64,000 nt of DNA from Clostridia bacterium (GCA_017395065.1 JAFPWH010000030.1:1-64000), one strand, 5' to 3'; shown: positions 51,988 through 61,294, counted from the stretch's first letter. Numbers and translations: made by a program. The notes: generated from the letters alone by a model not told the origin.

Positions 51988-53027
51988 GCTTCGGCCTGTG
52001 CTTCGGTGTCCGGAGCCTTGTCTGCCTCGGCCTCATAATAGCTGTCCGGCAGGGGCTTCTCCATGCCCAGAGACGCCTTCAGGGACACCAGCGCGACCTC
52101 CAGCATGCTGTCGTCGGGCTCGGCGGTCGTGAGGCGCTGCGCCATCAGGCCCGGCCAGCGAAGCGCGCGGACGACGCGCGTGTCCTTGGCTCTGCCCAGC
52201 GTCTTGAGCACCTCGTAGGAAATGCCCGCGACCGGCAAAAGCAGGAGCAATTTGACCAGGAACTTCAGCAAAAAGTGCATGTCGTTGGGCAAAAGCGCGT
52301 TCATGACCAGCGCCACGACCAGCGAAATGATCATCACGATCACCAGAAAGCTGGTGCCGCAGCGGGGATGGAAGCGGCTCTGTTTGCGCGCGTTTTCCAC
52401 GGTGAGCTCGCATCCGTGCTCGAAGCAGAAGATGCTCTTGTGCTCCGCACCGTGGTACATGAAGACGCGCTTGATCTCCTTAAGACGCGTGCACAGAAAC
52501 AAATAGCCCAGAAACAGGCAGATGCGCACGACGCAGTAGATGATCGTTTTCCACGGATCGTGGATGCTCAGCACCTTTTCGACCAGCTCGCTGACCAATA
52601 GCGGAACAGCGATGAACAGGCCGATCGCCAGCACGACCGCCAGCACGACCGCCGTGACCATCATCACGTCGTCGGGCTTGCAGCCGAAGATCTTCGCCAT
52701 CCGTTTTTCGAATTTGGTGGGCTCGCCCGTATCCAGGCCGGCCATGTCCGCCGACTGCGTGATCGTCTTCACGCCGTCGTAGAGCATGATGACGAAATTG
52801 GCCACGCCGCGGATAAAGGGGAGCTTCAGCCATTTGTGCTTCTGACCGACGATTTTGTTTGGCTTGGTGATGTAGGTCATTTTGCCGTCCGACTTGCGCA
52901 CGGTGATGGCGGTGCACTTGGGGCCCTTCATCATCACGCCCTCCATGACCGCCTGACCGCCCACGGAGGGGCAGCTGTCCTTATAATCGTTTTTCCACCA
53001 GGCCAGGAATTTATCCTTTACGCTCAT
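51984..53027 (-). CDS. yqhQ: DUF1385 membrane protein YqhQ
   Basis: A 347-residue membrane protein of the DUF1385 family. The start CPSVGGQAVMEGVMMKGP and the later YHGAEHKSIFCFEHG with RFHPRCGTSFL are family hallmarks. About five membrane helices lie between residues 75 and 300. The biochemical role is unknown. It is almost always next to prmC/prfA, as here. Its ribosome-binding site (AAGGAG) follows directly on the T-run of the rpmE terminator. Confidence 0.93.
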   Translation of the reverse strand: MSVKDKFLAWWKNDYKDSCPSVGGQAVMEGVMMKGPKCTAITVRKSDGKMTYITKPNKIVGQKHKWLKLPFIRGVANFVIMLYDGVKTITQSADMAGLDTGEPTKFEKRMAKIFGCKPDDVMMVTAVVLAVVLAIGLFIAVPLLVSELVEKVLSIHDPWKTIIYCVVRICLFLGYLFLCTRLKEIKRVFMYHGAEHKSIFCFEHGCELTVENARKQSRFHPRCGTSFLVIVMIISLVVALVMNALLPNDMHFLLKFLVKLLLLLPVAGISYEVLKTLGRAKDTRVVRALRWPGLMAQRLTTAEPDDSMLEVALVSLKASLGMEKPLPDSYYEAEADKAPDTEAQAEA

Positions 53028-53040
53028 GTGTTCTCCTTAC

Positions 53041-53069
53041 AAAAAAAACGGGCTTGCTTGCGCAGCCCG
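53041..53069 (-). terminator. Terminator between rpmE and yqhQ
   Basis: CGGGCT (minus strand from 53069) pairs with AGCCCG, then eight T. It would limit read-through from rpmE into yqhQ. Confidence 0.88.
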
Positions 53070-53110
53070 ATTCAGTGACGCTTTGCGTGCTTACGCAACA
53101 GATCCTCCGA

Positions 53111-53308
53111 TCACATTCCGTAGCGCTTCTTGAACTTGTCGACGCGTCCGCCGGTGTCGACGACCTTCTGCTTGCCGGTGTAGAAGGGATGGCACTTTGA
53201 GCAGATATCAACGCGCAGTTCCTTCTTGGTGGAGCCGGTCTCGAAGGTTTCGCCGCATACGCAACGCACGATGGCCTTGCCGTAATTGGGATGGATGTTT
53301 TCCTTCAT
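53111..53308 (-). CDS. rpmE: 50S ribosomal protein L31, zinc-binding form
   Basis: 65 residues, starting [11 protein letters not shown]. Cysteines at 16, 18, 37 and 40 ([20 protein letters not shown]) form the zinc site of the C+ type. AGAGGTGAAC precedes the ATG. The gap to the next gene upstream (53309-53522) holds only its leader. Confidence 0.97.
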   Translation of the reverse strand: MKENIHPNYGKAIVRCVCGETFETGSTKKELRVDICSKCHPFYTGKQKVVDTGGRVDKFKKRYGM

Positions 53309-53522
53309 TTTCGTTCACCTCTTGGTTTTGTCAGCACAAACCGGAATTGTCACAAACCGGGCGTTCATGGCATCCGATGTCGTAATGCACCGATTATTAT
53401 ACTACCTTGTGCGTCAATAATCAATGCTTTTTTGTTATTTTTGCGTATTTTTGCGCTGCGTTCGGGCCGGGCTTTCCCGGAAAGGCCCAAAGCCGCCTGA
53501 AAAGCTTAAGGCTCCGCCGCTT

Positions 53523-54179
53523 TTACAGGGTCTCCGAATTATAGGCCACGAGGCTGGCTTCCTTTACGCCTTCGAGGCTCAGGAGCTTGTTGAGGAAGGC
53601 CTCGCTCTTTTCGATGCGCACCTCGTAGGTGAGCTCGATGTGGCTGCCGTTCATGGTCTTGTTCTTGAGCTGCATGTAGCGCACCTTGGTCAGAAGCTTC
53701 TGCGCGTTGGCTTCGCCGACAGCGCTTACGCGCATGACCAGCAGGTAGTTGTCTTCGCTCTTGGTGATGATCATGCGAAGCACGAAGATGACCACGGCAA
53801 CGCCCGCCACCGTCAGCACTGCCAGCAGGAACTGGCCCGCGCCGAGCAGTATGCCCATCGTCAGCGCCCAGAACATGTAAGCCGTGTCAAGCGGGTCCTT
53901 GAGGGCCGTGCGGAAACGCACGATGGACAGTGCGCCGACCATGCCCAGCGTCAGCGCCGCGCTGTTTCTTATGCACAGCACGACCGGCGCGGTGATCACG
54001 GTCATCAGGATCAGCGTCAGCGCGAAGTTGTTGGAGAACATCACGCCGCGGAAGGTCTTTTTGTACACCCAGTAGATGAACACGCCCACGCCGAAGGCGG
54101 CGAGCACGGTCAGCAGAATGAGTGGTATGCTTGCGGGTCCCAGAGTTTGGTTTTTGAACATGCTGTCGATGAAGTTCAC
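53523..54179 (-). CDS. DUF4956 membrane protein
   Basis: 218 residues with about four helices (17-37, 52-72, 74-90, 105-135), then a cytoplasmic ferredoxin-like tail. The signature ALTLGMVGALSIVRFRTALKDP is diagnostic of DUF4956. These proteins are repeatedly found with VTC-domain and CotH proteins, as here, but their role is not established. It is the last gene of the three-gene set transcribed from 58271. Confidence 0.9.
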   Translation of the reverse strand: MNFIDSMFKNQTLGPASIPLILLTVLAAFGVGVFIYWVYKKTFRGVMFSNNFALTLILMTVITAPVVLCIRNSAALTLGMVGALSIVRFRTALKDPLDTAYMFWALTMGILLGAGQFLLAVLTVAGVAVVIFVLRMIITKSEDNYLLVMRVSAVGEANAQKLLTKVRYMQLKNKTMNGSHIELTYEVRIEKSEAFLNKLLSLEGVKEASLVAYNSETL

Positions 54180-54242
54180 GAGGTCAGTCCCCTTTCAAAT
54201 GATTTTTATGTCGATTGTATTTGTTTCAGAATCTGTTTTCGT

Positions 54243-54947
54243 TTACAGCGGCTCGAAGCGGCGGCAGAGCACGTACTTGGAAATCGCGCAGTACTCCACG
54301 GGCGTACCGCTCAAAAGCTTGTTTATGTAGTCCGGGAGCATGCGGTCGAACTTGATTTCGAGGATCTCGCGCATGTCGTCCACGGGGCTGAGCGTGAGCA
54401 GCTTCGGGTTGAACAGATCGATACTGCCCGGGCAGGCGGCAAGCTGCGTATCGAAGGTTATGCGCGTGTTCTCGGCAGGATGCACGAAGGCTTCCCTTTT
54501 GTAGTCCACGATGGTCTTGGGGCGCAGCAGCTTTACGCGCATCTGCACGTACATGTCCTTGAGCAGCTCGTTGTCCGTCTTTAGCAGCGGCGTGGGGTTG
54601 CCCTGCATCAGCTCTTCCGCCAGGTCCCTCGTGATCCTGCAGGCGGCCTTCTGTATGAAATTGCCCGCCTTGCGCTTTCTTTCGAGAAAGATGACGTCGT
54701 CGCTCAAGTTGTAGATCCTTATGCGGTACTTGTCTCGGTCCGCGTCGCCGTCCACCTTGTCGTAATAGGCGCGGTCGAGGATGTCGTCAAAGTACAGCGA
54801 GCGGATCGAATACCGGCCGTCTTCGCCCGCGTGCTCGTCGTGCGGCAATACCGCAGACAGCTTTTCTTTGAGCGTGAACAGATCGGCGCGGTTTATCCAA
54901 TACTTTTTTTCGTGCCTCTCGGGCAGTCTTTCGCGTTTTTGTTCCAT
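54243..54947 (-). CDS. VTC-domain polyphosphate polymerase-like protein
   Basis: 234 residues matching the VTC tunnel domain: HEKKYWINRADLFTLKEKL, the basic strand residues in YSIRSLYFDD, DKYRIRIYNL and FLERKRKAGNF, then VDYKREAFV and LEIKFDRMLPDYI. In yeast Vtc4 this fold makes polyphosphate from ATP; in bacteria it may make polyphosphate or another polymer. It sits between the CotH and DUF4956 genes, 12 nt after the former. Confidence 0.9.
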   Translation of the reverse strand: MEQKRERLPERHEKKYWINRADLFTLKEKLSAVLPHDEHAGEDGRYSIRSLYFDDILDRAYYDKVDGDADRDKYRIRIYNLSDDVIFLERKRKAGNFIQKAACRITRDLAEELMQGNPTPLLKTDNELLKDMYVQMRVKLLRPKTIVDYKREAFVHPAENTRITFDTQLAACPGSIDLFNPKLLTLSPVDDMREILEIKFDRMLPDYINKLLSGTPVEYCAISKYVLCRRFEPL

Positions 54948-54959
54948 TGAGCCACCCGC

Positions 54960-57900
54960 TTACTTCCTTTTGAATACCTTGCCGTTGTCGTCCAGCATGT
55001 CGATGCGGTTCGTAAGGTCGCCGAAATAATGCTCGAACTCTTCGTTCGTGATGTACTTGCCGCGCGAATTGTAGAAGAAGTACAGTATCCTGCCCGGGCG
55101 CGTCTGCGCGAAGGAGGCGAACTTCTTGACCTGCGCGTCAAAATCCGTCCTGCTGCCGCCCCAGCGCGCAAGGTGCTGGTTGATTTCGGGCTCGAGCTCG
55201 GTGTAGCGCTTCTGGATCTTGGCAAGGATGCTCTCTCCCGACCAGGGGCCGTCGATCAGTTCCGCGATCGTGGAGAGGAAATAATCCTTGCACTTGCTGT
55301 TTTTCATCAGCGCCACGAACAGGGAGGTGTCGTACTTGAAGTTGGGGTAATCCTTGCGGGCGTTGATGTTGAACCAGCGGTTGACGGAGTTCGTATTGGT
55401 GTAGAACGCCCAGTCCAGATCGAAGAGCACCATGCGCCACTGAGAGCCGTTTTCCTGCGAGGAATTGCGGTACTTTTTCACGTTCAGCACGTCGGTGTTG
55501 CCGGTATAGAACTGTATCGCGCAATAATCCAGGTAGTTCCATACGTCTATGTACTGCTCGGCGTAGGCCAGCTCCTCATCGGTGTCTATGCCGTTTTTGG
55601 TGTACCAATTGTAAAATTCGGTGCGCGTGGCCGCGGAGCCCTGCAGTACCGTGTCGTGCGCCTTGAGCAGGTCTATATTGCCCCTGCTGTTTACGTCCCA
55701 GCCCTGCCACTGGCAGATGGAGTAGGCGTTTACGCGCTCGCGCAGGTTGTAGTGGCCCCAGTATTCGCCGTTGATGTAGAGGATGGCGAGCGCCGTGTCC
55801 TGATACATGAGGGGGTAGGTGGTTTCGCCCATCGCGGCGACCTTCTGCTGGCTCAGCTCGTTGATGTCCGCCGCCATCGTGGAAAGGATGCTGTCGCGCA
55901 TGCGGGCGTATTTCGTGTCCTGCCCGGTCTGCCTGAGCAGGAAGGATTTGTATTCCGTATAGTCGCGGTTGGGGAAGAGCTTTGCGTTGAAGCGGCTCAC
56001 GCCGTACTTTGCGCCGGCGATCACCTTGAAGGACTTCTGTCCCGACTCCGCGCGTGAGTACTGGCCGTGCAGGCGCACGCCGCAGCCCTGAGAGAGAATG
56101 GGCTCGCCCCCGACGGAAAACAGCTCGACGTTTGCGGCCTTTTCCCAGCTCATCCAGAAGTTCGCGCCCCGGTTCGTGGAGCCGTAGGGATAGGTGCCCG
56201 TGGCGTTAGGGCCCTTTACGTACAGGCCGGTGGTGTAGCCCCACAGGTCCTCCGGGTCCATGACCAGAGAGACGACCTGCAGTGTGTGGCTTACGCCCAT
56301 AAAGTAAGTCTGCGTCGCGACAGGGGAGCTCAGCTGATCGTTTTTGCTCGCGATCGCCCTGACCACGGTGGTTTTGTTGATCGTGATCGGACCGTTGTAC
56401 TGATAGGTGCGCACTTCGCCGCTGTAGGTGCCCGCGTATTCGGGGTCGACCTGATAGCTGTGGCCGCCGACCTCGCTCGCGCTGGGTTCGGAGGCGTCGA
56501 GCGTGTAGTAGATCGTGGCGCCGGGCTCGCTCTTGAGCGTGAGCGTCAGCGTTTCGCCCGCGGCGTACAGCCCGCCCTCGATCGAGAACGTCGGCGCGAC
56601 CATGCGCTCGGAATAGCCCGTGCCCACGTTCAGCGTGGCGGGAGTGGAGGCGGTCAGATAGTAAAAGCCCGAATCCGTGCTCGTGCCCATGCGCCCGTAG
56701 GATATGTCGGCGTACTGCATCCCGAGGGGGCACCTGTCGAGGATATGTCCCTCGGGGTCAGAAAAAACCAGCGTTTCGCAGTCGGTCGCGGAAAGGGAAA
56801 AATTCGTGTGCAGGTAGTTGCCGATCTTGCTGTTTTCCGTGCCCAGTCCGCTCAGATAGATGGGCAGATAGCCGCCGGGCGCGATGGTCGTACCTTCCGG
56901 AAACTGCCACTTGCGGGGCTTTGCGGGGTCGTCGCTCAGGCCGTAGTTGCCAAGATCCACGCTCTGGGCGGTATTGTTTCGCATTTCAACCCAGTCGTAG
57001 CTGGCGTTTTTGCCGATGGCCTGCGTGGAGGAGGCCATGACTTCGTTGATGAATACTCCGCTTGAATTTTGCGCCGCGAACTGACCGGAAATCAGCGCGG
57101 CGCTTGAAGAGGTGTTTGCGGCACCGGGCGTCGGCGCCTTGTATGTCACCCAGCTCCCGTCCGATAGTCGCGTATACGATTGATCGGCTTTGAGCAGGTC
57201 GTACTGTACGTAGTCTATGATGTTGCCCTGTGCGTCGGTCAGGATCGCGCCCTCGTTCTCCGTGCTCAGACGGAAGTTCGTGTGGAGCTTGCCGGCGGGG
57301 TCGGTGCGGTCGTAGCCGGAGCAGTAGATGATCATGTACTGGCCGGGGCCGATGGAAATGTTCGGGAAGATCCACTTGCGCAGGTTGTCCTCGTTGTCGC
57401 TGAGCGCGTAGTTGTACAGGCTCACCGTCTGGGAGGTCGTGTTGTAGATCTCGATCCAGTCGAGGTATTCGCCGTTTTCGTCGGGACAGTAGCTCATGTT
57501 CTTGGCCATGAGCTCCGTCATGATGACGGGGCCGGAGACGATCTTGCGGCTGGAACGCGTGGCCAGATAGTTTTCGTGCGTGTTCTCGCTGCCGGGCGTG
57601 GGCTCCTCACAGACGGTGAAGGAACCGTTGATGTAGGCGTAGGACGTGTTGGTCCTTAAGTCCGGCACCCTGAACGACTGCATGACCGTGTCGTCGCTGT
57701 TGTACAAAACCAGCATGCAGCCCGCCGAGGAGAGCTTGAACGGCGCGTGGAATTCCATGCCCGCGGTGTTTTCGAGCTTGTTGGTGCAATAGATCAGCAC
57801 GCGTTCTCCGCTTTTCAGAACATAGTCCGGAAATTCGAAGTAGTTCGTGGTGTTGGTGTCGCGGGCGATCTTCCAGCCGTTCATATTGATGTCGCTGGTG

Positions 57901-58208
57901 GAAACGTTGGTCACTTCGAGCCAGTCCGAAAAATAGGAATAGCTGTCCTGTATGACGGAGGAATTGTCGCTCATGACCTCGGTGATGAGGATGGGCGTGT
58001 TGTCCGACTGGATCTCGCCGATCTTCCTGTCGCCGGTGTAGGCGGGGAAGAACAGGGAGGGCGCGAAATAGGCCACAATGACGCAGACCGCGGCGACCAG
58101 TACCACGACGAGCGCGATCATGGACGCCTTCGAACTGCTGCGGTTTGATTTTCTATTCTTAACGCCGCCGCGCTGAGAGCCTGCGGCGCTTTTGGACGAT
58201 TTTTGCAC
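54960..58208 (-). CDS. Membrane-anchored lamin-tail/CotH kinase protein
   Basis: 1082 residues. A basic cytoplasmic start, one membrane helix (30-54), then outside the cell: three lamin-tail-like domains (about 70-200, 225-365, 385-530), a chitobiase/CHB_HEX-type beta domain (about 535-640, GATIYYTLDASEPS) and a CotH kinase-like domain (about 645-1060). The CotH part has CGVRLHGQYSR, GEYWGHYNLRERVN and the active-site MVLFDLDWAFYTN. Bacillus CotH phosphorylates spore-coat proteins; here the target is unknown. The GTG start has GGAGG seven bases upstream. It leads a transcript with VTC and DUF4956, a combination seen in other Clostridia. Confidence 0.9.
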   Translation of the reverse strand: MQKSSKSAAGSQRGGVKNRKSNRSSSKASMIALVVVLVAAVCVIVAYFAPSLFFPAYTGDRKIGEIQSDNTPILITEVMSDNSSVIQDSYSYFSDWLEVTNVSTSDINMNGWKIARDTNTTNYFEFPDYVLKSGERVLIYCTNKLENTAGMEFHAPFKLSSAGCMLVLYNSDDTVMQSFRVPDLRTNTSYAYINGSFTVCEEPTPGSENTHENYLATRSSRKIVSGPVIMTELMAKNMSYCPDENGEYLDWIEIYNTTSQTVSLYNYALSDNEDNLRKWIFPNISIGPGQYMIIYCSGYDRTDPAGKLHTNFRLSTENEGAILTDAQGNIIDYVQYDLLKADQSYTRLSDGSWVTYKAPTPGAANTSSSAALISGQFAAQNSSGVFINEVMASSTQAIGKNASYDWVEMRNNTAQSVDLGNYGLSDDPAKPRKWQFPEGTTIAPGGYLPIYLSGLGTENSKIGNYLHTNFSLSATDCETLVFSDPEGHILDRCPLGMQYADISYGRMGTSTDSGFYYLTASTPATLNVGTGYSERMVAPTFSIEGGLYAAGETLTLTLKSEPGATIYYTLDASEPSASEVGGHSYQVDPEYAGTYSGEVRTYQYNGPITINKTTVVRAIASKNDQLSSPVATQTYFMGVSHTLQVVSLVMDPEDLWGYTTGLYVKGPNATGTYPYGSTNRGANFWMSWEKAANVELFSVGGEPILSQGCGVRLHGQYSRAESGQKSFKVIAGAKYGVSRFNAKLFPNRDYTEYKSFLLRQTGQDTKYARMRDSILSTMAADINELSQQKVAAMGETTYPLMYQDTALAILYINGEYWGHYNLRERVNAYSICQWQGWDVNSRGNIDLLKAHDTVLQGSAATRTEFYNWYTKNGIDTDEELAYAEQYIDVWNYLDYCAIQFYTGNTDVLNVKKYRNSSQENGSQWRMVLFDLDWAFYTNTNSVNRWFNINARKDYPNFKYDTSLFVALMKNSKCKDYFLSTIAELIDGPWSGESILAKIQKRYTELEPEINQHLARWGGSRTDFDAQVKKFASFAQTRPGRILYFFYNSRGKYITNEEFEHYFGDLTNRIDMLDDNGKVFKRK

Positions 58209-58243
58209 TGTTTGCCTCCGTGAAATTTGGCTGATACACAGTA

Positions 58244-58271
58244 ATTATACCACACTGAAGCCGTGTGCCAA
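58244..58271 (-). promoter_or_regulatory. SigA promoter of the CotH/VTC/DUF4956 operon
   Basis: TTGGCA (58271-58266), a 16-bp spacer and TATAAT (58249-58244) with an extended TGG. Confidence 0.8.
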
Positions 58272-58287
58272 GAGAAATTGTGTTAAT

Positions 58288-59604
58288 TTATGGGTCCGGA
58301 ATGTATCCGTACCCGTTTTCGCGCGCGAAGTCCGCCGCGAAACTGCCCTCGGGCGCCATGATCGTAATGCCCCGGGGAAGGGCGTCCGGCGCGATGTAGT
58401 TTACGCTCCCCGGCAGGCGCACGAGCTTCAAAGCCTCGCACTGCGAAAAAGCGCCAGCTTCGATGCGCAAAAGCCCCGTGCGGCTGAAATCCGCGTTCAC
58501 TGCGCCGGTCGCGAAAAACGACTCCTCGCCCAGAACCAGCAATTCGCCCTCGAAGCGGAACGTGCCGCCGGAAAACAGTATGAGCGTCTTCATCCCGTGC
58601 GAAAGCGCGTATTCGTGCGCGGGGCTTTGGGCGACCACGGCCAGCGTCACGTCCGCATCGAACGCGCCTTCGTCGATTTCGCAGACGCTTTCGGGTACGA
58701 TCACGGTCTTTAAGCCTTCCGCGCCTGCAAAAGCGCCGCTCCTGATCGCGAATACGGGCTTTCCGTCTATTTCTTCGGGGATGCTGACCTGGTTTTCGCC
58801 GGGCGAAAACGAGATGATCTCTATGCCTTTTTCGCTGACGCTGTAGCCGAGGCTTTCGTAGACTGCCCTTTTCCACTGCGCAAAAAGCGTTACGTCCCTG
58901 TTTTCGGTCAGCGCGTCTCCGGGCAGGAACTGCACTTCGGCGGCATTCGCCTCTTCCGCCCAGCCCGTAAAGAGATAGCCCCTGAGCGCGGGCTCGTCTT
59001 CGGGAACGTTCACGGGCACGCCCTCGATCTTCCGCAACGAGGGAAACGCGCCGGCGCCGCCCGTGAGGCGGAAGTCGACCGTGTAGGTTTCGTAGGAGCC
59101 GCCGTATTTGACGAAGTATTTCGTAACGGCGGTCGAGCCGCGCTTTACGCCCTTCGTGAAGCGGCTCGCCGGGATCTCGAAATACACGCAGAAGTAATAA
59201 CCTGCTTCGTACGCGCCCTCGGGCGTATCCGGCAGCGCTCTGAGATACGCGCCGACCTTCTTTTTGTTGTTTTCGAGCTCATATCCCAGGTAGCCCAGCT
59301 GCCCGTAAATGTCCTGCCAGCTTTCGAAGCCGTTTTGCTCACAGTAATTGATCAGGCTTTGCCGGCGGCTGTTCCACTGACACAGCCCGTAAGCGCTGCC
59401 GTTGTCGCCCACGGCGTTCGGGCGGAAATTGCTCTCGTACTGTATGTTGCTCATGACGCCGCAGGCCGCGGCACGGTTGTAGCCCAGCGTTTCGGTCAGG
59501 TAAGCGTACACGATCTGCATGTTCTCTTCGGTATCCGCCAAAGCGAAGGCGCACGAAAGCAGCGCGAAAAGAATCGCCGCCAGCGAAAGCAGTGCCTTTT
59601 TCAT
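58288..59604 (-). CDS. Exported phage-tail-lysozyme-like protein with InlB/BspA repeats
   Basis: 438 residues. Signal peptide 1-23 (AFALADTE). Residues about 25-165 match the phage-tail lysozyme domain, with GVMSNIQYESNFRPNAVGDNG and GLCQWNSRRQSLINY. The glutamate in YESNF is the likely catalytic acid that cleaves peptidoglycan. An InlB-type repeat follows (GYLFTGWAEEANA, FAQWKR), then BspA-type repeats (LKTVIVPESVCEIDEGAF, LKLVRLPGSVNYIAPDAL). The start is ATG 59604 with GGAGGAGGAA upstream; a hairpin with a TTCG loop sits in its leader. Probably a surface wall hydrolase or adhesin-hydrolase. Confidence 0.85.
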   Translation of the reverse strand: MKKALLSLAAILFALLSCAFALADTEENMQIVYAYLTETLGYNRAAACGVMSNIQYESNFRPNAVGDNGSAYGLCQWNSRRQSLINYCEQNGFESWQDIYGQLGYLGYELENNKKKVGAYLRALPDTPEGAYEAGYYFCVYFEIPASRFTKGVKRGSTAVTKYFVKYGGSYETYTVDFRLTGGAGAFPSLRKIEGVPVNVPEDEPALRGYLFTGWAEEANAAEVQFLPGDALTENRDVTLFAQWKRAVYESLGYSVSEKGIEIISFSPGENQVSIPEEIDGKPVFAIRSGAFAGAEGLKTVIVPESVCEIDEGAFDADVTLAVVAQSPAHEYALSHGMKTLILFSGGTFRFEGELLVLGEESFFATGAVNADFSRTGLLRIEAGAFSQCEALKLVRLPGSVNYIAPDALPRGITIMAPEGSFAADFARENGYGYIPDP

Positions 59605-59635
59605 GCGCGTTCCTCCTCCGAAACCAATTGTAATT

Positions 59636-59651
59636 ACAGACCGAAGTCTGT
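59636..59651. repeat. Short hairpin ACAGAC-CGAA-GTCTGT, copy 2
   Basis: Identical to 48967-48982, here in the leader of the phage-tail-lysozyme-like gene. Confidence 0.6.
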
Positions 59652-59751
59652 ATTGCTGCACGCCCTGACCGTCCGTGTAAAAAGGGACCCGCGGCGCCCG
59701 ATGGAACGAGGCCGCGGGACGGGTACAGTATACGCCGTGTGCGCCCGAAAA

Positions 59752-60687
59752 TCAATACTTCATCATGACGAGTTCGTTTCCTATGCCGGCGTAGTTCAGA
59801 TCCATCCTGAGGATGCAGTAGCCGTCGTAGAAGTACAAAACGCCCTCTCTGCCGTCCAGGGTGAAGAAGCTGCCCTGAGAAGACGAATCCATGTAGAGGT
59901 AGAGCCTGTGATAGGTGATCTCGCCCAGGATCGTCAGTTCGATCGTCGCGATGCCGTTGCCGTCCGCGCCGGAAGTCACGGTAAAGCCGGTGTCGTCGCT
60001 GCCGTTCCAGATGAACACGTCGCCCTCTGAGAACATCGCGTTTCCTTCGTAGTGCGTCCAGTCGTCGTACTGCGTCCAGTCGTCGTAGGGATTCGTGTAG
60101 GGCGTCGGGGTGGGGGTGTAGGGCGTGGGGGTCGGCGTCGGGTTGTAATACCCATTGTAGCTTATGCTCACGCTGTCCATGGAGACCCAGAAGCGGCGGT
60201 TATAGCGGGTGTTGCCGTCGTAGTACTCGACCTGTGCGTAGCCGTTCTCGGTATCGAACACGTTGACCGAGATGCCGTTTGGCACGGTGTAGGTCGTCTG
60301 CTGGTAGTTGGTGCCGGGGCCGGTGTAGGCGCGGCCGGCGGAAGTGATGCGGCCGGTGCCGATCTGATGCTCCTCGGGCAATTGGGACGCGCCGATCTTC
60401 AGGCGCTGTTCGCCCGTGTAGGCGCGGTACTGCATCCCCCTGTAGGTGAACTCGACCTGTACCCACCACACATTGTTGTTGCGGCATTTGGAATAGGCCT
60501 TTACGGTCGTGTTGTACCAGGTGTCGGGAAAGTAGGTGCCCAGCTCGTTGTAGTTCGTGCCGGGGCCCGAACGTGTGCCGACGCTCATGTTCAGACCCGT
60601 CGTCACCGGCGTATAGGCCGCCAGCGCAAAGCCCGCCGTGCTTAGCAGCAGCATAAATGCCAGCAAGAACGCAAGTTTCCGTTTCAT
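59752..60687 (-). CDS. Exported SH3-like repeat protein with Pro/Thr linker
   Basis: 311 residues from ATG 60687 (AAGGGGTTGAG upstream). Signal peptide 1-23. Two bacterial SH3-like domains lie at about 27-100 (NMSVGTRSGPGTNYNELG) and 108-178 (RAYTGPGTNYQQ), a PTPTPTPYTPTPTPY linker at about 184-205, and a C-terminal beta-rich domain (WNGSDDTGFTVT, LDGREGVLYFYDG). SH3-like domains usually bind cell-wall peptides. It lies in a row of envelope genes. Confidence 0.82.
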   Translation of the reverse strand: MKRKLAFLLAFMLLLSTAGFALAAYTPVTTGLNMSVGTRSGPGTNYNELGTYFPDTWYNTTVKAYSKCRNNNVWWVQVEFTYRGMQYRAYTGEQRLKIGASQLPEEHQIGTGRITSAGRAYTGPGTNYQQTTYTVPNGISVNVFDTENGYAQVEYYDGNTRYNRRFWVSMDSVSISYNGYYNPTPTPTPYTPTPTPYTNPYDDWTQYDDWTHYEGNAMFSEGDVFIWNGSDDTGFTVTSGADGNGIATIELTILGEITYHRLYLYMDSSSQGSFFTLDGREGVLYFYDGYCILRMDLNYAGIGNELVMMKY

Positions 60688-60874
60688 TAGCTCAACCCCT
60701 TTATTTGATTTGCTTACATTATGTATGACGCTGTAAGCCCGTGCTTTGTTCACGGTTTTGACTGTGATTTTTCGTTTACCTGCTTTTAATGGAACAAAGT
60801 CCTTTTGCGCTTCGTCTTAGTTCCGGATCCGCAAGGCGGATATCAAAAAACAGGACAAAGGAAGGTATACCGAT

Positions 60875-61243
60875 ATGAAGAAGTTTTTGGCGATCGTTTT
60901 TGCGTTTGTACTTGTGCTGGGCTGCATAAGCGCGTTCGCAGAGCCCGCCCTCGGCGGCTGGAAGCTGAGCGAGAGCCTCGAAGTGACCGCGGACCTCAGA
61001 AGCCTTTTCGACAGGGCCATGGAAAACCTGCTCGGCGTCAGCTACGAGCCGCTGGCCTACCTCGGTTCCCAGACGGCCGCCGGTACGAACCACTGCTTCC
61101 TCTGCGCAGCCACCGTCATCTATCCCGGCGCGCAGGCCACCTACAAGCTGGTCTACGTTTACGAGGACCTGCAGGGCGGCGCCCAGATATTGAACATAGC
61201 GGATTTCGATCTTGCCCTCTTCTCCGATGCCGCGATGGAATAA
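60875..61243 (+). CDS. Small exported cystatin-like protein
   Basis: 122 residues. Signal peptide 1-22 (ISAFAEP). The mature 100 residues read GGWKLSES near the start, GVSYEPLAYLGSQTAAGTNHCFLC in the middle and YKLVYVYEDLQGGAQI later. This follows the cystatin plan: an N-terminal Gly, a central QxxxG turn (QTAAG, compare QVVAG), and a last aromatic hairpin. Bacterial proteins of this type exist but are not characterised as far as I know. It would inhibit cysteine proteases outside the cell if it is a true cystatin. AAAGGAAG serves as ribosome-binding site. A terminator follows at 61257. Confidence 0.75.
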   Translation: MKKFLAIVFAFVLVLGCISAFAEPALGGWKLSESLEVTADLRSLFDRAMENLLGVSYEPLAYLGSQTAAGTNHCFLCAATVIYPGAQATYKLVYVYEDLQGGAQILNIADFDLALFSDAAME

Positions 61244-61256
61244 ACGCTTCTTTCCT

Positions 61257-61294
61257 GCGGCGTCCGGCTTTTCGTCCGGGCGCCGCGTTTTTTT
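61257..61294 (+). terminator. Rho-independent terminator after the cystatin-like gene
   Basis: GCGGCGTCCGG (61257-61267) pairs with CCGGGCGCCGC (61276-61286), followed by GTTTTTTT. Confidence 0.88.
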
